This document shows, piece by piece, positions 56,262 through 64,000 of a DNA stretch of 64,000 nt. Positions within the stretch are counted from its first letter, which is position 1. The number at the start of each line of letters is the position of its first letter. The notes beneath the pieces were generated by a model. That model had not been told where the DNA came from and ran no database searches. It worked only from the letters and a program-made list of their open reading frames with translations. This stretch comes from Leptobrachium leishanense (taxonomy: Eukaryota > Chordata > Amphibia > Anura > Megophryidae). The stretch spans positions 56,838,881-56,902,880 of the forward strand of contig CM019063.1 in assembly GCA_009667805.1 (NCBI GenBank). The letters are read 5' to 3'. The translations under genes and the position numbers were made by a program.

Positions 56262-57042
56262 TGACACGTTCCCACGTTCCAACCCTGTCTCCCTGCCCTC
56301 TGTATTCCTTATGTCTGTGTTTCCCTGTGCTGCTTTCCCTGACATGCAGCTCAGGGGTTAAGTTCTTTGCTCGTTGAGCTTCTGCTGGTGATATGGGCTG
56401 ATTACTCCCCTATTTAAAGCCATGGGCCCATATCACCATGCTCTTGCATCCTGGTTCACTTCAGCTACAGATTTGTTCCTGAGAGCTCCCTGTTATTCTA
56501 TCCTAGTGCTTTCTCAGTGTTTCCCCCTTGTCTGAGTTCTAGGTTCCTGATTGACTTCCTGGTATTGACCCTCTGGCTTGGCTGACGGATTTTCTCTGGT
56601 GCTATATCCCCGCTTTGGCTCAAGGTATACGTTTTGGTTTTGACCCCTGGCTTATTCATTGACCACTCTTCTGGACATCCCTAGCGGTTCTGTGCTTATC
56701 GTATTATATGTTGTGTATCCCTGTAGACCACGGCTTTAGTTTATTGAAGTCCTTCCCTGCAAGTTATTGAGTATATCTCCTTTAGGTGTCTGTGTTTTTC
56801 CCAGGACTCTGCATGGCTACAAGGTATCCTTTTTCCATTAGTGCAGATTCGGCCACTCTAAGGACCGATCTATCAGTATAGGGCTCCTTCGGTATTAGCC
56901 GTGCAGAGGTCCCCAGTGTCTTCTGTGGTTTATTTCCTTATCCTGATTGTTGTGTCACGCATCTCTGCGTATAGCGGGTTTTCCTCTTACCTGGGCCCTA
57001 CTTGGCGCATGCCAGGTACCGCCATTGTGGCTGAACGTGACA
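56262..57042 (+). repeat. Middle LTR, 781 bp
   Basis: TGACACGTTCCC to AACGTGACA. Same length as the 3' LTR, with about four substitutions by eye. TATA-like CTATTTAAAGCC lies near 56410. A frame opens at 56901 inside it but is not evidence of a gene start. Confidence 0.95.
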
Positions 57043-58936
57043 TAATGCAAGAGCCAACCATAAAGCCCGCAGAGCTGCGTAAGTTGTTTGAATCCATGCT
57101 GCACCTGTTTGATGATTTCATGTCTAAGTGGAAGGGGTTAATGGACACAGCTTTTCTCCCTTCTAATGATCAAGCTGTTCTAGAAAGCAGGGTACGTGGT
57201 CCGCTTTCCCCTGAGGAAATGAATAGAAGGCGAACTGACAAGCTCTGTTTCTATTGTGCCAGTTCATTGCATTTTATATCATGGTGCCCACTCAAGCCAG
57301 TGCGCGCTGAGGCTGGAAAGATGCCAGTGTGCGCTGAGGCTGGCAAGATGCCCGCTGCGCCCACGACCCACAGTCGGGTCACCAAAGCCAGGTCCCATTA
57401 TAAATCCAAAGTAATCAGACCCCTTGTACCGTCCAGGTTTAGGAGAGCCCTTCCTAGGGCAACCAGACCTGTGGAGGGGGCAACTGATGTTAATAACCTT
57501 GCTGAATATTCCGACGATGGGTCAGATGGTGCCAGGCCCCGTACTGGGTCAGATGGTATCAGTCCCTGCCATGTATCCGAGGTCAGAGCCCTTTTACCGT
57601 CCAGGCCTAGGAGAGCCCTTCCAGGGGTAACCAGGTCTGTGGAGGGGGTAACTGACATCTCAGACCCAGTCGAGTATTCCCCTTCTTCTGATCCCGAGGC
57701 ACAAATGGACTTTGACTCCCTGGCCGAGAAGGAGTCAAAGGATGAAGCCATGGAGGTTATTCCCATTAATGCCTCTCGTATGTGGCCTCGCCAAACGGCC
57801 AGACACCCTAAGGGTGGTCCAGGGCATAAGATTGTTACAGGCTGTATTACCTGCGGTGCTGTACGCTTATCTGCATCACCCACCGCACTCATAGTGCCAG
57901 GTAGCAAGGCCACAATTATGGGGTCTGGCGATGGGGTCACAGCCAAGGAGTTTGGCGGGAGAACTGCTATCCTGTTGCCTTTGTCTGACAATGAAGTTGT
58001 CACGCCCGTGGCTGGCAAGCTTCCAGTCAAGCCGGCGGTGCCAGTCCCAAGCTGTGTGTCAGCGGTACCAGTCCCAAGCTGTGTGCCAGCGGTGCCAGTC
58101 CCAAGCTGTGTGCCAGCGGTGCCAGTCCCAAGCTGTGTGCCAGTCCCAAGCTGTGTGTCAGCGGTGCCAGAAACCCAGTCAAGCGGTGTGTCAGCGGTGC
58201 CAGTCCTAAGCTGTATGCCAGCGGTGCCAGTCCCAAGCTGTGTGCCAGTACCAAGCTGTGTGTCAGCCGTGCCAGAAACCCAGTCAAGCTGTGTGTCAGC
58301 GGTGCCAGTCCCAAGCTGTGTGTCAGCGGTGCCAGAAACCCAGTCAAGCTGTGTGTCAGTGGTGCCAGTCCCAAGCTGTCAACGGTGCCAGTCCCAAGCT
58401 GTGTGCCAGTACCAAGCTGTGTGCCAGCGGTTCCAGAAACCCAGTCAAGCTGTGTGTCAGCGGTTCCAGAAACCCAGTCAAGCTGTGTGTCAGTGGTTCC
58501 AGAAACCCAGTCAAGCTGTGTGTCAGCGGTTCCAGAGCCTCATTGCAGTCCCACTGTGCCCATGTTCCACAGTGGTTCCACCAGTGTCTTGTCCTGTGAT
58601 AGGGTTACACCTCTCAAGTCCCGCTCTAAGAGGAGACGAAAGAGGGTGAAAAACCCCAGTCGCATTGGGTCTGAGGATGCCACTCTTCGCCCAGGGTCCG
58701 AGAATATCACACTCCTTTCCGAGTCTGATAAGGCTGTACTTCTAGCTTCCCTTGAGGAATCTCAGCAATCGGGGAGTCTGGTTGGTAAAATGTTTCCTAA
58801 AGGGAGAAATGTTCCTAATGGTTTTGTGAGGACTCCTTCTGGGTTACTGGTCCGGGTGGCACACTGGGTTGTGTTCCAGCGATTCCCTAGTCTCATGGAG
58901 AAATTTGCTGAAGATTCAGACGACTCAGAAGACTGA
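57043..58936 (+). pseudogene. gag: Partial gypsy Gag with in-frame repeats
   Basis: The internal region encodes the end of a Gag: a helical segment (KPAELRKLFESMLHLFDDFM), then one CCHC knuckle, CFYCASSLHFISWC (CX2CX4HX4C, about 57247-57288). Two copies of a block with RRALPRATRPVEGATD / RRALPGVTRSVEGVTD follow (about 57420-57500 and 57600-57660). An AVPVPSCVP-type repeat (58020-58540) leads, after a frame change, to a conserved-looking C-terminus (NVPNGFVRTPSGLLVRVAHW, ending EDSDDSED at 58936). The main capsid region and all of pol are missing. Confidence 0.75.
58020..58540 (+). repeat. 27/33-bp coding minisatellite in gag
   Basis: Units of 27 bases (GTGCCAGTCCCAAGCTGTGT plus seven) alternate with 33-base units containing AGAAACCCAGTCAAGCTGTG. 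Both periods are multiples of three, giving AVPVPSCVS and AVPETQSSCVS peptides. About 17-18 units are present, one of which breaks the frame near 58380. Confidence 0.92.
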
Positions 58937-59005
58937 GTGTGTCTTGTTTTGTTTTTTTTGGATTTTTGTAGGTGCCCTGAGGTCACCTTTTTCGGAGGGG
59001 GCTAC

Positions 59006-59786
59006 TGACACGTTCCCACGTTCCAACCCTGTCTCCCTGCCCTCTGTATTCCTTATGTCTGTGTTTCCCTGTGCTGCTTTCCCTGACATGCAGCTCAGGG
59101 GTTAAGTTCTTTGCTCGTTGAGCTTCTGCTGGTGATATGGGCTGATTACTCCCCTATTTAAAGCCATGGGCCCATATCACCATGCTCTTGCATCCTGGTT
59201 CACTTCAGCTACAGATTTGTTCCTGAGAGCTCCCTGTTATTCTATCCTAGTGCTTTCTCAGTGTTTCCCCCTTGTCTGAGTTCTAGGTTCCTGATTGACT
59301 TCCTGGTATTGACCCTCTGGCTTGGCTGACGGATTTTCTCTGGTGCTATATCCCCGCTTTGGCTCAAGGTATACGTTTTGGTTTTGACCCCTGGCTTATT
59401 CATTGACCACTCTTCTGAACATCCCTAGCGGTTCTGTGCTTATCGTATTATATGTTGTGTATCCCTGTAGACCACGGCTTTAGTTTATTGAAGTCCTTCC
59501 CTGCAAGTTATTGAGTATATCTCCTTTAGGTGTCTGTGTTTTTCCCAGGACTCTGCACGGCTACAAGGTATCCTTTTTCCATTAGTGCAGATTCGGCCAC
59601 TCTAAGGACCGATCTATCAGTATAGGGCTCCTTCGGTATTAGCCGTGCAGAGGTCCCCAGTGTCTTCTGTGGTTTATTTCCTTATCCTGATTGTTGTGTC
59701 ACGCATCTCTGCGTATAGCGGCTTTTCCTCTTACCTGGGCCCTACTTGGCACATGCCAGGTACCGCCATTGTGGCTGAACGTGACA
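59006..59786 (+). repeat. 3' LTR of the gypsy-type composite
   Basis: 781 bp, TGACACGTTCCC to AACGTGACA, preceded by the GGAGGGGGCTAC polypurine tract and followed by GGCAG. Confidence 0.95.
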
Positions 59787-60687
59787 GGCAGGCTGAGATC
59801 CCACTTCCGATTCTGCCGCCAGCACTTCCGACAGGCTTCTTCTGGCCCACTCCACACCACACCACGATGCCGAGCTGCCTCCCGCACTTCCTCCAATAGC
59901 GACTCCCATTCACCGCCTTCCGCCATCCACCAAGACAATTTTTTAAGGCAAAAGCCGAAAAAACACCTCTCTGACGCAGCACAGATTTTCACAGCTCTAC
60001 CTCAGGAGAAAAAGGCACGCAGAGCCTCTCCACACGCGCCTTAAGTACCCTAATGGTAACTCCTCCCACACCACTCCCGCTCAATCTCCACACACACTGC
60101 AAACCCTTCTAGAAAAATCCTCCCTGCGTCCTGGCATCAGAGGCAACTTAAGGGCCCTACGTCTTAGGTGCTTCAGGCCTTCATTACGAACGACGTTTGC
60201 GCGCATAATTTTAACGTCTTTGAAAAGCTGGTGGTAACTGCAAATCGGAACGTTCTGGCCGAAACGAAAGACACCAGCACGAAAAAAAAATACAGTACAG
60301 TATAGTTACACATTACCCAAACAAAAAAAATTGTGAATTCGTGCATATTTTTTATATATATATTTTTTTTTTATACAGATTTACTTTGACAGGCACAAAA
60401 ACTTAAGTGTCAATTAAGGTCAATTAATGTCAATTAAGGTTCTTGATTCTGATTGGCTGAATCCGGCGAAAAAAACAGTCTGCACACTGATTTACATGCG
60501 CAACGTTACTGCGAGCGTATTACTCTTTGTTTTGCGCGTCGTTTTTACGAATGTTATTTTTGGACGGATTAGAAAATGCGTTCAGCTCATAATACTACCA
60601 TTAAGTTTTGCGCGATAACGCTGGATGTTGCGCGCAAAAAAATTTGCGCTGCGCGAACGAAATTGCGCGAACAATGTAATAGGGGCC

Positions 60688-61541
60688 TTGGACTTCATAG
60701 ATTGTAAGCTCCCTTGGAAAAAGGGTCCTCCTGAATCAGGTTGTATCATCCATGTGTGGTATTCTAATGTATTAAACCCTTGTACACTGATCTTATAAAG
60801 CGCTGCGGAAAATGTGGTGCTACATAGATAAAGGATAATAATAATAAATAACGTAGAAAAAAATTGGAATTTTGCCAAATTAATCCCGAAATATGCCTAA
60901 ATATGCCATATGCTGCGAGAAAAAAGAATAATGGTTGAATAAATATTTAAGATAAACGGGGACATATTTTTACATTGAAACCTATGGGATTCGCCTGTTT
61001 AAACCTGTTTCAAATGAAACCACCAAAAATCAGGGCATTTCACTGACATTTCGGTGCTGTTCGGTGTCTCTGAATAGATTAACCATTACTTCGCTATGAG
61101 GATTTCACTGCTGCCGTATTTCACTGGCAATTCGCCAATATTTGGTAAATTGACAGCTGTTTGAATAGCTGAGTGGCTATGAAATTGCACCATATGGGGA
61201 AATTCACCGTTCGGTGCAATTCTGTGGCCAATTTGGTGCTCTCTGAATAACCCCTTATCAATGATATCAATGAGTTCCCACACTTACGTTTTTAGTACTT
61301 GACTCCTGGACCCAAGGTGCAAAACTGCAAATGGAGCAGCTGAACCAGGGTCCACAAAAACGGATCCCACAATAAATGAAAAAAAGTAATATACAGTATA
61401 TATATATATTAGTTGTGTTTATTATTGCAGAAGCCACCTGCACATCATAGCAATTCAAAAAATTGCATCCCAGAGTTCCCGTGCCACATTCCCCATATGC
61501 AGCAAGGAATTCTGGGTAGGATATGCAAATGACCTTGTAGA

Positions 61542-61582
<41 letters not shown>
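60688..61582. repeat. Old AT-rich repeats and TA microsatellites
   Basis: Contains a copy of the AT-rich dispersed unit (60880-61010, with GATTCGCCTGTTTAAACCTG), a segment ending CTCTGAATAACCCCTTA (about 61240), and TA runs at about 61395-61408 and 61547-61582. No gene is seen. Confidence 0.45.
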
Positions 61583-61585
<3 letters not shown>

Positions 61586-61661
61586 CGTATTTTTCGCTCC
61601 ATAAGACGCACTTTTTTCCCCCAAAAAGTGGGGGGAAAAGTGGGTGCGTCTTATGGAGCGA

Positions 61662-61926
61662 ATATGGCCCAGCAGCTCGTGGATGTGCCTCCGCTCACCT
61701 GCCGCCGCCGCGTTCGTCTCCCTCTGAGCATGCGTCTGGCGGCAGGAAGCTTGGGCACTCGCCTGGGGGAGCCACGTGACCGCGATCTCCCGAGATCGCG
61801 GTCACGTGGCTCCCCCAGGCGAGTGCCCAAGCTTCCTGCCGCCGGACGCATGCTCAGAGGGAGACAAACGCGGCGGCGGCGGCGGCAGGTGAGCGGAGGC
61901 ACATCCACGAGCTGCTGGGCCATATC
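61662..61926. repeat. GC-rich palindrome, module 3
   Basis: Arms of about 130 bases are almost perfect complements (left ATATGGCCCAGCAGCTCGTG, right CACGAGCTGCTGGGCCATAT), with the centre at CGATCTCCCGAGATCG near 61794. The minisatellite begins at its right edge. Confidence 0.96.
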
Positions 61927-61929
61927 CAT

Positions 61930-62695
61930 ATGTGAGCTGGGGAATTATCAATGTGTGAGCTGGCTGGGGCAAATCCATGTGAGAGCTGGCTGGGGCAAAT
62001 CCATGTGTGAGCTGATGGGGCAAATCCATGTGTGAGCTGATGGGGCAAATCCATGTGAGCTGGCTGGGGCAAATCCATGTGTGAGCTGATGGGGCAAATC
62101 CATGTGTGAGCTGATGGGGCAAATCCATGTGAGAGCTGGCTGGGGCAAATCCATGTGAGAGCTGGCTGGGGCAAATCCATGTGAGAGCTGGCTGGGGCAA
62201 ATCCATGTGTGAGCTGATGGGGCAAATCCATGTGTGAGCTGATGGGGCAAATCCATGTGAGAGCTGGCTGGGGCAAATCCATGTGAGAGCTGGCTGGGGC
62301 AAATCCATGTGAGAGCTGGCTGGGGCAAATCCATGTGTGAGCTGATGGGGCAAATCCATGTGTGAGCTGGCTGGGGCAAATCCATGTGTGAGCTGGCTGG
62401 GGCAAATCCATGTGTGAGCTGGCTGGGGCAAATCCATGTGTGAGCTGATGGGGCAAATCCATGTGTGAGCTGGCTGGGGCAAATCCATGTGTGAGCTGAT
62501 GGGGCAAATCCATGTGTGAGCTGGGGCAAATCCATGTGTGAGCTGGGGCAAATCCATGTGTGAGCTGGGGCAAATCCATGTGTGAGCTGGGGCAAATCCA
62601 TGAGCTGATGGGGCAAATCCATGTGTGAGCTAAGGCATATCCACGTGTGAGCTAAGGCATATCCACGAGCTGGGGCAATATCCATTATTACACTA
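61930..62695. repeat. GAGCTGGCTGGGGC minisatellite, module 3
   Basis: About 30 units of 22-26 bases (GAGCTGGCTGGGGCAAATCC, GAGCTGATGGGGCAAATCC or GAGCTGGGGCAAATCCATG). This is the same family as 36558-38622. The long minus-strand frames are repeat artefacts. Confidence 0.96.
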
Positions 62696-62788
62696 TTTCA
62701 TTCAGAATATTTATTTTCCGGTTTTCCTCCTCTAAAAACTAGGTGCGTCTTATGGTCAGGTGCGTCTTATGGAGCGAAAAATACGGTA

Positions 62789-63363
62789 TATATATATATA
62801 TATACACACACTCACACAATTTCTTGTTAAAGAAATTAGAAATGGGGACTCGTTACATTTTTTGGGGGGGAATTACGTGCTTTTTAGCAAATGCACCCCA
62901 TAGAAAAAAAAACATTAGTGCAGCATCATTGTTCACATTATTATTGAAATGGAAACAATATTGCTGCATTAATAAAAATAACACAAAAAAAAACAAGATT
63001 TTTTTAATTTTTAATTTTATTTTTATTACTTTAAACATGGTCATGTTTGGTATCATTGGAAAGGCCATGCTCTGGCTAGCTGCCACCATTCGGGAGATAT
63101 GGGGGGGTTCAAAGGAACCCCCTATCTCCACCAGGGGATTTCCTTGGGAAATCTCCAGGCAGCTAGGGGTTCCCCAGCTAACTGACATCATCGCACCATG
63201 TGTGATGATGTCAGGTGACGGGGGAACTGCCATCCAAGATGGCGGCCCCCCAGAAAAGCTAGGCCGCAATCCTGTGCCGAATGGCATCAGATCGCGGTCC
63301 GGGGCCTCAGGGGTTAAAGTCAGGCACCGTTTAAAAGGGGAGACCTGCCTGGTCCCACTAGGT
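62789..63363. repeat. Hairpin-rich segment ending CAGGGGTTAA
   Basis: Several inverted repeats in a row: GGGGGGTTC with GAACCCCC, GGATTTCC with GGAAATCTCC, and CTGACATCATC with GATGATGTCAG (63095-63230). The segment closes with GCCTCAGGGGTTAA (about 63304-63317). This resembles the left subterminal region of the piggyBac-like element at 42094, in opposite orientation, and is perhaps the end of a related element. The other end is not seen. The frame at 62743-63390 is not a recognisable protein. Confidence 0.4.
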
Positions 63364-63545
63364 CAGTGGTTCTCAAACCTGTCCTCGTGACCCCCAACCA
63401 GGCCGGATTTTGCAGATAGCTGAAGCACAGCACAGGTGATATGATTTGCTGCTCAGTGAATGCAAGATTCAGTCTGCAATTCTCCAAGGTGATCTGCAAA
63501 ATATGGCCTGGTTGGGGGTCCCGAGGACAGGTTTGAGAACCACTG
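63364..63545. mobile_element. 182-bp hAT-type MITE (CAGTGGTTCTCAAACCTGTC ends)
   Basis: Inverted ends CAGTGGTTCTCAAACCTGTC / GACAGGTTTGAGAACCACTG, with an 8-bp duplication CACTAGGT / CGCTAGGT with one mismatch (63356-63363, 63546-63553). Confidence 0.93.
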
Positions 63546-63553
63546 CGCTAGGT

Positions 63554-64000
63554 CCTCCCGATCAGGAGGGAGTGGGATCTGAAAGGATCCCCCCTCCCTT
63601 TCAGGCGATCTCCCGGCGTTCCTTCCACTCTCCAATGACGCTCGTCTGACCTCAACCTTAGTGGGAGACCAGACTGTATTCGCTCTCAGAGGAGTCAACG
63701 AATCAAAGTGCCCATATGCTGCAGCTCACAGGGAAATTTCTAGGTGTACCGATGGGCACTTTCTGGATCTCTCTTAAATTTGCGGCACAGGATTTGGCAA
63801 GGGTTAGGGCCTCCAGGAGCCACTAGGACCCTGAACATATTATGGGCTGCTATCCCCCTGATGAAAGGCCTGGCCACTGCTGGTAACGACTCGAGTTGTG
63901 GTGTCTCTATATCTCTGATCCCAGCCGCTGCTACAGCAGCAGAGTCAGAATAAGTGTAGTAAAAGGAAGCCGGTGAGGGAAATCAACGTGCACACAATTT
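63554..64000. other. Unassigned sequence to the window end
   Basis: Short inverted repeats lie near 63556-63605. ACGCTCGTCTGACCTCAACC followed by TTA (about 63637-63659) resembles a right end of the GGCTAGGGTCAGAC MITE family, with no left end found. Nothing else is recognised. Confidence 0.35.

Larger units (their letters stand above)
56086..59786 (+). mobile_element. Gypsy-type LTR composite (partial LTR, LTR, gag, LTR)
   Basis: Starts TGTCA, ends TGACA and is flanked by GGCAG on both sides (56081-56085, 59787-59791). The order is 71 bp of LTR start, 105 bp of internal 3' end, a full LTR (56262-57042), an internal region with a partial gag, and a full LTR (59006-59786). No pol is present, so the element needs enzymes supplied by relatives. 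It lies inside Ngaro gag. Confidence 0.93.
54975..59926 (-). pseudogene. Ngaro Gag, interrupted by a gypsy-type insertion
   Basis: Putative Gag. The likely start MAEGGEWESLLEEVREAARH lies at 59926. It runs to the gypsy insertion at 59787 and resumes at 56085 (RPPERFSPGGESSGE). The C-terminal zinc fingers read CWQFNEGQCKFGSGCRFKHE then CSNCGGLHSLSRCFKR (about 55085-55190), a CCCH plus CCHC pair typical of Ngaro/DIRS Gag. Several frame changes occur between 56000 and 55000 (frames 55715-55978, 54975-55508 and 55021-55314). Confidence 0.75.
51198..60186 (-). mobile_element. Ngaro-type tyrosine-recombinase retrotransposon
   Basis: Minus-strand element with, in transcription order, Gag with zinc fingers, RT-RNase H, tyrosine recombinase and SGNH hydrolase. 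The order and the hydrolase point to Ngaro rather than DIRS proper, which carries a methyltransferase. Without the gypsy insertion (56086-59786 plus one TSD) it is about 5.28 kb. The MITE text reads on across the insertion with no target duplication, as expected for recombinase-mediated integration. I did not find the split direct repeats typical of Ngaro. Every gene carries at least one break. Confidence 0.9.
50955..60687. mobile_element. Harbinger-type MITE, copy C, split by Ngaro
   Basis: Left part 50955-51197 begins GGGCCCCTATTACGTTCTTC; right part 60187-60687 ends CAATGTAATAGGGGCC. Joined, the parts are 744 bp and align throughout with copy B (743 bp). The internal text ATTTTAACGTCTTTGAAAAG is shared. 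Flanking triplets no longer match. Confidence 0.9.
61583..62788. mobile_element. DNA transposon with TACCGTATTTTTCGCTCC ends
   Basis: Left TACCGTATTTTTCGCTCCAT continues AAGACGCAC; the right end is its complement (GCGTCTTATGGAGCGAAAAA plus TACGGTA). The right side carries a second, partial copy of GGTGCGTCTTATGG. It lies between TA runs, so the target duplication cannot be read exactly (TA is possible). The interior is a palindrome plus minisatellite and has no transposase. Superfamily not assigned. Confidence 0.85.

Noticed and set aside
57043..57070. Primer-binding site of the gypsy-type composite
   Set aside because: The bases after the LTR (TAATGCAAGAGCC) do not start with TGG and match no tRNA end that I recognise.
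62743..63390. 215-codon plus-strand frame as a gene
   Set aside because: It crosses a transposon end, a TA microsatellite and hairpin repeats, and its translation resembles no protein family.

Overview
This window is vertebrate nuclear DNA, most likely from a large-genome frog (anuran). That rests on the mix of elements: L1-like and L2/CR1-like LINEs, Tc1, several hATs, piggyBac, Harbinger-type MITEs, an Ngaro-type tyrosine-recombinase retrotransposon and Ty3/gypsy elements. It also rests on a dispersed LINE-derived repeat (5390-5609 and 6953-7260) that I recognise from anuran genomes. I see no host gene, tRNA, rRNA or CRISPR. The window is almost entirely nested mobile elements, and many boundaries are fixed directly by target-site duplications (TSDs).

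Layout. 1-3000: two opposed L2/CR1-like reverse-transcriptase fragments, a fold-back MITE and a complete Tc1 with a broken transposase. 3170-4000: AT-rich dispersed repeats. 5390-7260: LINE-derived repeat split by a solo LTR (TSD ATAAC), which holds a 30-bp minisatellite and a 427-bp MITE. 7944-10006: hAT-type element (8-bp TSD). About 10450-23483: hAT transposon with a BED-finger transposase lacking its first catalytic segment. Its 3' tandem repeats are split by an L1-like element (14383-20265) and by a second hAT (20692-22845), which itself carries two nested MITEs. 23541-32019: Ty3/gypsy element with nearly identical LTRs, an intact PNMA-like Gag and a frameshifted Pol, inserted in a hammerhead-ribozyme-like motif. 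32529-33249: Harbinger-type MITE copy A. 36100-40023: a hAT containing another hAT (36138-38697) and an antisense solo LTR. 41620-49533: MITE copy B split by a 7.2-kb piggyBac-like element made of hairpins, telomere-like repeats, a truncated transposase and about 12 copies of a 383-bp satellite. 50955-60687: MITE copy C split by an Ngaro retrotransposon (Gag, RT-RNase H, tyrosine recombinase, SGNH hydrolase), which is split by a gypsy-type composite carrying an extra LTR remnant. 61583-62788: DNA transposon with a long palindrome and minisatellite. 62789-64000: hairpin-rich sequence and a small hAT MITE.

The observation I rate highest is a recurrent module, a long GC-rich palindrome followed by a GAGCTGGGGC minisatellite. 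It sits in three places between unrelated transposon ends. Also notable are an Ngaro hydrolase gene expanded in frame by a 22-residue repeat, a PNMA-like Gag in a young gypsy element, and insertions whose empty sites can be read inside this same window.

Caution: many broken frames differ by single bases in homopolymers, including between near-identical LTRs, so some frameshifts may be sequencing errors. All comparisons were made by eye.
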